This document shows, in pieces, positions 1-5,072 of a DNA stretch of 5,072 bases. Every line of letters starts with the position of its first letter. Position 1 is the first letter of the stretch. A program made the translations under genes and the position numbers. The stretch is from Nocardioides sp. GTDB lineage: Bacteria > Actinomycetota > Actinomycetes > Propionibacteriales > Nocardioidaceae. Below the pieces are notes generated by a model. The model had not been told where the DNA came from. It saw nothing but the letters and a program-made list of their open reading frames with translations, and ran no database searches. The stretch is taken from positions 1 through 5,072 of the forward strand of contig DOWL01000095.1 of the NCBI GenBank assembly GCA_003519585.1. Reading direction: 5' to 3'.

Positions 1-2
1 TG

Positions 3-299
3 AGCATAGCAGACGACGAGGCGCAGTCCAAGTCCGGCTGCCTGCTCGCGGCGCGGCAGTACGGCGCGCCACCGCACGGCGGCCTTGCGTTCGGACTCGA
101 CCGCATCGTCACGATCATGGCCGGCGCCGAGTCGATCCGCGAGGTCATCGCCTTCCCCAAGTCCGGCGGCGGCGTCGACCCGCTGACCGCGGCTCCCGCG
201 CCTATCACCCCCGAGCAGCGCAAGGAGGCGGGGGTCGACGCAGTGCCGGAGCCCCAGGAGGCTACGGAAGGTCACGAAACGGCCGACGCGGCCAGCTGA
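3..299 (+). CDS. aspS: Aspartyl-tRNA synthetase, C-terminal fragment (5' end outside window)
   Basis: This is the last 98 codons of a class II aminoacyl-tRNA synthetase that charges tRNA-Asp (or tRNA-Asp/Asn) in the cytoplasm; the stop is TGA 297-299. The recognisable part is [16 protein letters not shown] (about nt 60-107), which is class II motif 3 with its ATP-contacting Arg. It is followed by [17 protein letters not shown] and [19 protein letters not shown], the usual end of bacterial AspRS with an actinobacterial flavour. A poorly conserved acidic tail of roughly 25 residues ends the protein. The gene is open at the left edge; nt 1-2 belong to a split codon. Just before motif 3 the fragment reads [13 protein letters not shown] where the family usually has something like KFGFLLDAFKYG, so several normally hydrophobic positions differ (see findings). 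It is transcribed in the same direction as the transporter genes but separated by 229 nt, so it is probably not part of that operon. Identity is secure; discriminating versus non-discriminating specificity cannot be judged from this fragment. Confidence 0.95.
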   Translation, partial: SIADDEAQSKSGCLLAARQYGAPPHGGLAFGLDRIVTIMAGAESIREVIAFPKSGGGVDPLTAAPAPITPEQRKEAGVDAVPEPQEATEGHETADAAS

Positions 300-434
300 C
301 ACATCGGCACAAAGCCTGGCTCCGGCTCGGGCCGTACGGCGCAAGGACGCCGGTCTGTTCGCCCGAATCTCGCAATATCTCCAGAGACAGACGCATTCGG
401 CCAGAGGTTCTCGCGGAGGAAGAGACCCAACTGT

Positions 435-476
435 TACCTCGCGAGGTAGTGGCCCGGGCTGTCAACTGGTTTACAG
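435..476. promoter_or_regulatory. Palindrome cluster upstream of the transporter operon (candidate operator)
   Basis: Three inverted repeats lie within 42 bp. TACCTCGCGAGGTA (435-448) is a perfect 14-bp palindrome. GCCCGGGC (452-459) is a perfect 8-bp palindrome. CTGTCAAC (459-466), a 2-bp spacer and GTTTACAG (469-476) form 8-bp arms with one mismatch. They sit 53-94 bp upstream of the preferred oppC start, where a repressor or activator would be expected to bind. Perfect 14-bp symmetry is typical of dimeric regulators such as TetR or GntR family proteins, but no specific regulator is recognised and none is encoded in the window. That the sequences are symmetric is seen directly; that they are operators is inference. 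Confidence 0.4.
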
Positions 477-477
477 T
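472..477 (+). promoter_or_regulatory. Possible -10 element of the operon promoter
   Basis: TACAGT fits the loose actinobacterial TANNNT -10 pattern. It lies 51 bp before the preferred GTG start and overlaps the right arm of the 459-476 inverted repeat. No convincing TTGACA-like -35 is present at the right distance (around 449-455), so this is only the best candidate in the 300-528 interval. The rest of that interval shows no RNA gene and no terminator with a T-tract after aspS, only a weak 5-bp hairpin at 337-352 and a 10-bp palindrome, GCCGTACGGC, at 331-340. Confidence 0.2.
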
Positions 478-518
478 CAGCCGCGTCGTCGCCCCCAAGG
501 GCGTACTCGGTCGTGAAC

Positions 519-523
519 GGAGG
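519..523 (+). promoter_or_regulatory. Ribosome binding site that decides the oppC start
   Basis: GGAGG is a strong Shine-Dalgarno core. With GTG at 529 the spacer is 5 nt (TGGCT), which is workable. With the earlier in-frame GTG at 523 the site would overlap the start codon itself, leaving no spacing. This argues for 529 as the start. Confidence 0.7.
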
Positions 524-528
524 TGGCT

Positions 529-1563
529 GTGGCCCTGGACCGCGGAGATCTCGTCGTCGAGGAGTCGACCGCCCTTTCCCACGACGAGGCGCACGAGTCC
601 AGTACCACGACCAAGGAGATCGCCGGCAAGTCGCCGAGGCAGATCGCCTTCAGCCGGCTCCGTCGCGACAAGCTCGCCGTCTTCTGCACGCTGACCCTGG
701 TCTTCCTGGTGCTGCTCGCGATCTGCGCCCCGCTGATCACCAGGTTCTTCGACATCTACTGGGACGTCAGCGATCCCAACGCCCCGAACACGACGGACGT
801 ACTCGACTTCGACGGCTACCCCAAGATCGGGCCGCCGTTCCACGGCTTCACGTGGGACCACCCGCTCGGCGTGGCGCCGCGCAAGGGCTACGACAACCTC
901 GCTTACCTGCTCTACGGGCTGCGCACCTCGCTGGTGGTGTGCGTCCTGGCGACCGTCTTCTCCACGCTCATCGGCGTGGTGCTCGGGCTGGTGGCCGGCT
1001 TCTCCCGCGGCTGGCTCGACCGCGGCATCTCGTTCTTCACCGACCTGTTGCTGTCCTTCCCCTACCTGCTGGCGATGCTGGCGCTGGCGCCGATCATCAC
1101 CTCGCGTTTCACCACCGACCTCGACATGCTCGCCAAGGCGCAGGTCATCTCGCTGATCAGCATCCTGGTGATCTTCGGCTGGATGGGTCTGGCGCGGTTG
1201 ATCCGGGGGCAGGTGCTCTCGCTGCGCGAGCGCGAGTTCATCCTGGCCGCCGAGGTGATCGGCGTACCCACGCGACAGATCCTCTTCAAGGAGATGCTCC
1301 CCAACCTGGTCGCGCCCATCGTGATCTCGATCAGCCTCAGCCTGCCGGCCTTCGTGGCCGCCGAGGCCGGGCTCTCCTTCCTCGGCTTGGGCCTGACCGG
1401 CTATCCATCGCTCGGCAAGATGGTCGCCGATGCAACTCCCTACTACGCCGACTACGGCCTCTACCTCTGGCTGCCGGTCGGCGCCATCGCTCTGTTGACC
1501 CTCTCCCTGAACCTCCTCGGTGACGCGGTTCGTGACGCGTTCGACCCGAGGACTCGTCGCTGA
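529..1563 (+). CDS. Peptide-type ABC transporter permease, OppC/DppC family
   Basis: This is one of two membrane subunits of an Opp/Dpp-family importer; with OppB it forms the substrate channel. From GTG 529 it is 344 residues; GTG 523 is in frame and would add two residues, but the GGAGG at 519-523 fits 529 better. Residues 1-48 form a hydrophilic cytoplasmic tail rich in Glu, Ser, Thr and His. A first membrane span at about 50-70 matches the OppC N-terminal segment. A long extracytoplasmic loop follows, with WDHPLGVAPRKGYDNLAYLLYG (about 109-130) at its end where many relatives have HPLGTDxxGRDVLSRLLYG. The permease core has about five further spans from 131 to the end. The EAA loop that docks on the ATPase is AAEVIGVPTRQILFKEMLPN (240-259), followed by GLSFLGLGL (281-289), both diagnostic. 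It is the first gene of the apparent operon, 55 nt before the binding-protein gene. Family assignment is very secure; the substrate is unknown. The gene symbol is left blank because oppC and dppC cannot be separated. Confidence 0.95.
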   Translation: MALDRGDLVVEESTALSHDEAHESSTTTKEIAGKSPRQIAFSRLRRDKLAVFCTLTLVFLVLLAICAPLITRFFDIYWDVSDPNAPNTTDVLDFDGYPKIGPPFHGFTWDHPLGVAPRKGYDNLAYLLYGLRTSLVVCVLATVFSTLIGVVLGLVAGFSRGWLDRGISFFTDLLLSFPYLLAMLALAPIITSRFTTDLDMLAKAQVISLISILVIFGWMGLARLIRGQVLSLREREFILAAEVIGVPTRQILFKEMLPNLVAPIVISISLSLPAFVAAEAGLSFLGLGLTGYPSLGKMVADATPYYADYGLYLWLPVGAIALLTLSLNLLGDAVRDAFDPRTRR

Positions 1564-1603
1564 CCTCGGTCAGCGCGGCTGTGGCAACGATGCTCAACCA
1601 ACG

Positions 1604-1611
1604 AAAGGTGA
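1604..1611 (+). promoter_or_regulatory. Ribosome binding site of the substrate-binding protein gene
   Basis: AAAGGTGA, preceded by G, can pair with the 16S rRNA 3' end through GAAAGG or AGGTGA, the latter 7 nt before ATG 1619. It supports that ATG. The 55-nt gap after oppC contains no evident promoter or terminator; TGACCTCGGTCA (1561-1572), a 5-bp inverted repeat covering the oppC stop, is the only symmetry seen. Confidence 0.6.
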
Positions 1612-1618
1612 CTAGGCA

Positions 1619-3400
1619 ATGCGCCTGAAGAGATCGGCAGTGGCTGTAGCCACAGCCAGCCTGCTCGCGCTCGCCGCCTGTGGCGGCGGAGGCGACGACG
1701 ACAGCGGCGGTAGTAGCGCCGGCGACAAGGTCGACAACGAGAACCTTGGCAACACGGGTAGCGGCACCGACCCCGACCGCCAGGGTCCGGTCACGATCGA
1801 GGGCGCCAAGGAGGGCGGCACCGTCAACGTGATCAGCTCTCCGGGCATGACCACGCCGATCGACCCGTCCGACCTCTACTACACCGACACCAACGCGATC
1901 ATGACCTCGCTGGTGACTCGTGCGCTGACGCAGTACTCCTACGACGCGGACACCGGCCAGATGATCCTGGTGCCCGACCTGGCGACCGACCTCGGCACGC
2001 CGAACGACGACTTCACCGAGTGGAAGTTCACGCTCCGTGACGGCGTCAAGTGGGAGAACGGCCAGCCGGTGACGGCCGACGAGGTGATGTTCGGCATCGT
2101 CCGCTCGATGGACGGCAAGACCTTCCCCAACGGCCCCGGCCTCTACTACAGCAACCCCTACTTCCTCGGCGGCGAGGACTACAAGGGCCCCTACACCGAC
2201 CCCGACGCCCAGCAGCAGGCGGTCTCGGTGGACGGCAACACCATCACCATCAAGATGGCCACGCCGTTCCCCGACTTCCCCTACTACGCATCGTTCCCGG
2301 CGATGGGCCCGATCCCGACCGACCCCGCGGTCAGCGACCCGGCGAAGTACGCCCAGCACCCGCTGGCGACCGGTCCGTACAAGATCGAGCAGTATACCAT
2401 CGGCAAGTCGATGACCCTGGTCCGCAACGACCAGTGGGACCCCGCTACCGACCCGGCTCGTACGGCGTACCCGGACAGCTACGTGTTCAAGGTGGGCCAG
2501 CAGTCCGAAGCGATCGACCAGATCATGCTGGCCGACTCCGGTGACGGCAAGACCACCATCGCCTACGACGACGTCCTGGCGCAGGACTACCGCAAGATGG
2601 ACGAGACCGGACGCCTGGTCACCGGCGGCCAGCCGTGCACCTACTTCTACGCGCTCGATCAGCGCAAGGTGCCGGACAAGTCGATCGCCGAGGCACTCAC
2701 GTGGGCGATCCCCTACAACGACCAGATCGTGGCCACCGGCCTGATCCCGGACGTCAACGCAGTCGCGACCCAGAACCTCATGCCTCCGGGCGTCCCCGGC
2801 CGTGAGGAGTACGACCCGGTCGAGGGTCACGGTCCGTTCCAGACCGACCCGGAGAAGGCCAAGCAGATCCTGGCCGACAGCGGCAACGAGGGCTTCGAGA
2901 TCAAGTTCCTGTTCTCGACCGACTCCGACGTCTCCACCGCGGGCAAGGACGTGCTCGTGAAGGGACTCGAGGCGGCCGGCTTCAAGGCGACGCCCGTGGC
3001 GACGACGCTGGCCGACAGCGTCGCCGACCGCGACGACGTCAACGGCGACATCAACATGCGCTCCTACGGCTGGTGCTCCGACTGGCCGTCTGGCGCCACC
3101 TGGGTGCCGCCGATCTTCCAGTCGACCGACCTCGAGGAGGTGGGCTTCGGCACCAACGAGGCGGCGTTCAACAACCCCGAGATCGACGCGAAGATCGACG
3201 CCGTGTTCGAGATGCCGGCCGAGGAGCAGCCGAAGGCGTGGAACGACCTCGAGAAGGAGATCATGACGACCTACCTTCCCGTGGTGCCGCGCTACTACGG
3301 CGGTGTCGTCCAGATGCACGGCTCGCAGATCGAGGGCATGGTCATCGACAACACCCTCGGCATGCCGTCGTTCCGCAACATCTGGGTGAACGCCGGCTGA
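1619..3400 (+). CDS. Peptide-type ABC transporter substrate-binding lipoprotein (SBP family 5)
   Basis: This extracytoplasmic receptor captures ligand and delivers it to the OppB-OppC channel. It has 593 residues, slightly long for the family. The signal peptide is MRLKRSAVAVATASLLALAA with lipobox LAAC (18-21), so Cys21 should be lipidated and anchor the protein on the outer face of the membrane. A Gly/Asp/Ser-rich flexible linker runs to about residue 60. Family-5 hallmarks follow: WKFTLRDGVKWENGQPVTADEV starting at Trp135, ATGPYKIEQ starting at Ala250, and MTLVRNDQWD just after. Near the C-terminus GWCSDWPSGATW (Trp485, Cys486) corresponds to the conserved W-x-x-D-Y/W-P motif of the family. 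Apart from Cys21 I count only two cysteines, Cys340 and Cys486. The gene lies between the two permease genes and is followed by a strong hairpin. Family-5 proteins bind di- and oligopeptides but also nickel, haem and other ligands, so 'peptide' is an inference from the OppB/C/D neighbours. The 5' coding region holds a perfect 7-bp stem (1641-1647/1652-1658). Confidence 0.95.
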   Translation: MRLKRSAVAVATASLLALAACGGGGDDDSGGSSAGDKVDNENLGNTGSGTDPDRQGPVTIEGAKEGGTVNVISSPGMTTPIDPSDLYYTDTNAIMTSLVTRALTQYSYDADTGQMILVPDLATDLGTPNDDFTEWKFTLRDGVKWENGQPVTADEVMFGIVRSMDGKTFPNGPGLYYSNPYFLGGEDYKGPYTDPDAQQQAVSVDGNTITIKMATPFPDFPYYASFPAMGPIPTDPAVSDPAKYAQHPLATGPYKIEQYTIGKSMTLVRNDQWDPATDPARTAYPDSYVFKVGQQSEAIDQIMLADSGDGKTTIAYDDVLAQDYRKMDETGRLVTGGQPCTYFYALDQRKVPDKSIAEALTWAIPYNDQIVATGLIPDVNAVATQNLMPPGVPGREEYDPVEGHGPFQTDPEKAKQILADSGNEGFEIKFLFSTDSDVSTAGKDVLVKGLEAAGFKATPVATTLADSVADRDDVNGDINMRSYGWCSDWPSGATWVPPIFQSTDLEEVGFGTNEAAFNNPEIDAKIDAVFEMPAEEQPKAWNDLEKEIMTTYLPVVPRYYGGVVQMHGSQIEGMVIDNTLGMPSFRNIWVNAG

Positions 3401-3432
3401 TCCGGTAGCGGTTCACATCCACATGTCCTCGC

Positions 3433-3468
3433 GTCGCCGGGGCGGGCCACTCGGTCCGCCCCGGCGAC
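3433..3468 (+). terminator. Strong intercistronic hairpin after the binding-protein gene (partial terminator or mRNA-stabilising element)
   Basis: GTCGCCGGGGCGG (3433-3445) is the exact reverse complement of CCGCCCCGGCGAC (3456-3468). The stem continues inward through one G-U pair and two G-C pairs to give 16 pairs around a four-base ACTC loop. It starts 33 nt after the lipoprotein stop and ends 30 nt before the next start. No T-tract follows (CGGGGTCCTGATCTG), so it is not a classic rho-independent terminator, although T-less hairpins are often proposed as actinobacterial terminators. Because oppB follows on the same strand with no obvious new promoter, partial termination or protection of the upstream mRNA 3' end would explain it best. 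Either would raise the binding protein relative to the permease. The structure is seen directly; the role is inferred. Confidence 0.65.
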
Positions 3469-3486
3469 CGGGGTCCTGATCTGTTC

Positions 3487-3492
3487 GGAGGT
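3487..3492 (+). promoter_or_regulatory. Ribosome binding site of oppB-like gene
   Basis: GGAGGT sits 6 nt before GTG 3499, an excellent match and spacing. It fixes the GTG start of the permease, whose N-terminus MFGYIVRRLI is the expected one for an OppB/DppB protein. Confidence 0.75.
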
Positions 3493-3498
3493 CCCGAG

Positions 3499-4494
3499 GT
3501 GTTCGGCTACATCGTCCGCCGGCTGATATCGGCGTTCCTGGTCGTCGTCCTGACGTCCATGATGGTGTTCCTGCTCTTCTTCAAGGGGCCCTCCAATCCG
3601 GCGCAGCCGCTGTGTGACCTCAACGGCAAGTGCACCCCTGAGAAGCTCGAGCTCCTCACCGAGCAACTCGGCCTGAACGACTCGGTCGTCCACCAGTACG
3701 CCATCTTCGTGGGTGGGCTCTTCCACGATCGCGAGATCGACTTCGGCGCCACCTACCACTGCGACGCGCCCTGCCTCGGCATCTCCTTCCGCAGCCGCCA
3801 GGAGGTGACCACCGAGCTGGTCCAGAAGTTCCCGGCCACCCTCTCGATCGCGATCGGTGGCTCGATGATCTACCTGACACTCGGGGTGCTGCTCGGCACC
3901 ATCGCGGCCCGAAAACGGGGGACCGTCACCGATAAGGGATTGGTCAGCTTCAGCGTCTTCGTCTCGGCGATCCCGTATTACGTGATCGCCCTGATGGCGT
4001 GGATCTACATATCCCTGCAGTGGAAGCTGATCGAGGACACCTCCTACCATCCGTTCACCCAGGATCCCGTGGCCTGGGCGAGCGGGCTGTTGTTGCCCTG
4101 GCTGGTCATCGGGATCACCTCCTCGACGGCGTACGCCCGATATACCCGTGGGCAGATGATCGAGACCCAGGGAGAGGATTACGTCCGTACGGCGGTGGCC
4201 AAGGGTGCCTCCGAACGTCGGGTCGTCACCCGGCACACGCTGCGTGCGGCGATCGTGCCGATCATCACGATCTTCGGGCTCGACTTCGCGTTCCTGCTGA
4301 CCGGCACGATCTTCACCGAGGTGATCTTCCAGATCGACGGGATCGGGCGCTGGGGCATCCAGGCGCTCCGGTCACCGGTCGACTTCCCGGTGGTCTCGGC
4401 CACGGTGCTGGTCGGTGCGGTGATCATCGTGCTCGCCAACCTGATCGTCGACCTGCTCTATGCCGTCATCGATCCGCGGGTCCGGCTGGCATGA
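3499..4494 (+). CDS. Peptide-type ABC transporter permease, OppB/DppB family
   Basis: This is the second channel-forming membrane subunit of the importer. It has 331 residues, a normal length. The N-terminus MFGYIVRRLISAFLVVVLTS is the typical OppB start and runs into the first membrane span (about 9-28). A large extracytoplasmic loop (about 30-110) contains CTPEKLELLTEQLGLND, the usual OppB helix motif, and four cysteines: Cys39 and Cys45, Cys88 and Cys92. Five further spans follow. The EAA loop that contacts the ATPase is EDYVRTAVAKGASERRVVTRH (226-246), continued by TLRAAIVPIITI. The end, IDPRVRLA, is also standard for the family. It starts at GTG with a strong ribosome site. Its stop TGA (4492-4494) overlaps an ATG as ATGA, so translation should be coupled to what follows. 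Family assignment is very secure; oppB versus dppB cannot be decided. Confidence 0.95.
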   Translation: MFGYIVRRLISAFLVVVLTSMMVFLLFFKGPSNPAQPLCDLNGKCTPEKLELLTEQLGLNDSVVHQYAIFVGGLFHDREIDFGATYHCDAPCLGISFRSRQEVTTELVQKFPATLSIAIGGSMIYLTLGVLLGTIAARKRGTVTDKGLVSFSVFVSAIPYYVIALMAWIYISLQWKLIEDTSYHPFTQDPVAWASGLLLPWLVIGITSSTAYARYTRGQMIETQGEDYVRTAVAKGASERRVVTRHTLRAAIVPIITIFGLDFAFLLTGTIFTEVIFQIDGIGRWGIQALRSPVDFPVVSATVLVGAVIIVLANLIVDLLYAVIDPRVRLA

Positions 4495-4508
4495 GCGAGT
4501 CGGCATGA
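4491..4508 (+). other. Five-codon mini-cistron MSESA between oppB and oppD
   Basis: ATG 4491 overlaps the OppB stop as ATGA, reads Met-Ser-Glu-Ser-Ala, then stops at TGA 4506-4508, which itself overlaps the ATPase start ATG 4505 as ATGA. It is a by-product of the 14-bp duplication. No strong ribosome site precedes it, so ribosomes finishing OppB would be the likely source of initiation. It could act as a relay for translational coupling; a function for the peptide itself is unlikely. Confidence 0.4.
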
Positions 4509-4518
4509 GCGAGTCGGG
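4491..4518 (+). repeat. 14-bp tandem duplication at the oppB/oppD junction
   Basis: ATGAGCGAGTCGGC (4491-4504) is followed directly by ATGAGCGAGTCGGG (4505-4518), 13 of 14 positions identical. Each copy begins with a start codon and the codons Met-Ser-Glu-Ser. Since 14 is not a multiple of three, the two ATGs lie in different frames; only the second is in frame with the ATPase. Confidence 0.9.
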
Positions 4519-5072
4519 CATCAACGAGATCGGCGCCATGGAGTTCGGCCGGTCGAAGGAGACTCCGCGCGAGGACCCCTTCCTCGTCGTGGAGCACCTC
4601 ACCGTCCAGTTCCCCACCCACGACGGGCTGGTCCAGGCCGTCTCGGACCTCAGTTACACCGTTCAGCGCGGGCAGACCCTCGGCATCGTGGGGGAGTCCG
4701 GTTCCGGCAAGTCGGTCTCGTCGATGGCGGTGCTGGGGCTCCACAACCCCGCCTCCACCAGGCTGTCGGGCTCGATCCGGGTCGGCGGCACCGAAGTCAT
4801 CGGCGCCACGCCCGAGACGCTCCGCGCACTCCGTGGCAACGACGCCGCGATGATCTTCCAGGACCCGCTCACGGCGCTGCACCCGTTCTACTCGATCGGC
4901 AAGCAGATCGCCGAAGCCGTGCTGATGCACAACAAGGTGCCGAAGTCCGAGGCCCGGCGCCGCGCGATCGAGCTCCTCGACCGGGTCGGCATCCCGCAGG
5001 CCACCAAGCGAGTGGACGACTACCCGCACCAGTTCTCGGGCGGCATGCGGCAGCGCGCGATGATCGCGATGG
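4505..5072 (+). CDS. Peptide-type ABC transporter ATP-binding protein, OppD/DppD family (3' end outside window)
   Basis: This is a cytoplasmic ATPase that powers the importer. The frame is open from ATG 4505 to the right edge (189 codons). Residues 1-25 are a hydrophilic leader; the ABC domain starts at about PFLVVEHLTVQF. The Walker A motif is GESGSGKS (63-70), the Q-loop is MIFQDPLTALHPFYSIGKQI with Gln119, and the signature is FSGGMRQR (177-184). The window ends just before the expected Walker B and H-loop, so catalytic completeness and the C-terminal oligopeptide-transporter domain cannot be checked. The spacing of the leader, the YPHQFSGGMRQR wording and the neighbours favour OppD/DppD over OppF/DppF. 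The start was chosen because ATG 4491 in the upstream repeat copy is out of frame and stops after five codons; ATG 4538 (Met12) is in frame but has no better ribosome site. Start 4505 overlaps the mini-cistron stop and has only a weak Shine-Dalgarno match, pointing to translational coupling. Confidence 0.93.
   Translation, partial: MSESGINEIGAMEFGRSKETPREDPFLVVEHLTVQFPTHDGLVQAVSDLSYTVQRGQTLGIVGESGSGKSVSSMAVLGLHNPASTRLSGSIRVGGTEVIGATPETLRALRGNDAAMIFQDPLTALHPFYSIGKQIAEAVLMHNKVPKSEARRRAIELLDRVGIPQATKRVDDYPHQFSGGMRQRAMIAM

Noticed and set aside
337..352. CGGCG/CGCCG hairpin after aspS as a terminator
   Set aside because: Only five pairs with a six-base loop and no T-tract; too weak to call.
300..528. 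A small RNA, riboswitch or attenuator in the leader of the operon
   Set aside because: No conserved riboswitch core, leader peptide with repeated codons, or terminator/antiterminator pair could be found by eye.
513..1523. 336-codon + strand frame overlapping oppC
   Set aside because: It is a frame-shifted shadow of the permease, rich in Arg/Pro/Gly, while the true frame shows membrane spans and the EAA loop.
1561..1572. TGACCTCGGTCA inverted repeat at the oppC stop as an operator
   Set aside because: Arms are only 5 bp and overlap the stop codon; such symmetry is common by chance.
1337..3319. 660-codon open frame on the - strand across oppC and the binding-protein gene
   Set aside because: It is antisense to two well-supported genes, has the repetitive Val/Gly/Arg/His composition typical of high-GC shadow frames, and resembles no protein family I know.
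3295..4236. 313-codon - strand frame opposite oppB
   Set aside because: Antisense shadow in high-GC DNA, Asp/Gly/Arg-rich with no recognisable domain.
4859..4903. Unusual Q-loop wording (ALHPFYSIG instead of SLNPxxTVG) in the ATPase
   Set aside because: HPFY variants are, as far as I recall, common in actinobacterial DppD-like proteins; key Gln119 and the surrounding motif are intact.

Overview
This is high-GC DNA (GC-rich third codon positions, GTG starts, GGAGG-type ribosome sites) with strongly actinobacterial protein signatures. The aspartyl-tRNA synthetase tail and the cysteine-bearing peptide-transporter subunits resemble those I recall from Mycobacterium, Streptomyces and Nocardioides relatives. 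The genus cannot be fixed from the window; a Nocardioides-like actinobacterium is a reasonable guess.

Layout, all on the + strand: (1) nt 3-299, the 3' end of aspS, a core translation gene cut by the left edge. (2) nt 300-528, a 229-nt intergenic region with a cluster of palindromes (435-476) and a possible promoter. (3) nt 529-1563, an OppC/DppC-type permease. (4) nt 1619-3400, a family-5 substrate-binding lipoprotein. (5) nt 3401-3498, a 98-nt gap with a very strong GC-rich hairpin. (6) nt 3499-4494, an OppB/DppB-type permease. (7) nt 4505-5072, the start of an OppD/DppD-type ATPase, cut by the right edge just after the ABC signature motif.

The last four genes form one apparent operon for a peptide-type (Opp/Dpp family) ABC importer. 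The lipoprotein captures the ligand outside the membrane, OppB and OppC form the channel, and OppD hydrolyses ATP. The partner ATPase OppF/DppF is expected beyond the right edge. The substrate (di- or oligopeptide, or another family-5 ligand) cannot be read from sequence. The gene order is C-A-B-D instead of the textbook A-B-C-D-F.

No mobile element, CRISPR array, RNA gene or clearly new system is visible. The most notable details are small: a 14-bp tandem duplication at the oppB/oppD junction that creates a five-codon mini-cistron with ATGA overlaps at both ends; the intercistronic hairpin after the lipoprotein gene; the operator-like palindrome cluster; paired extracytoplasmic cysteines in OppB and in the binding protein; and a run of unexpected residues in the AspRS fragment at the left edge.
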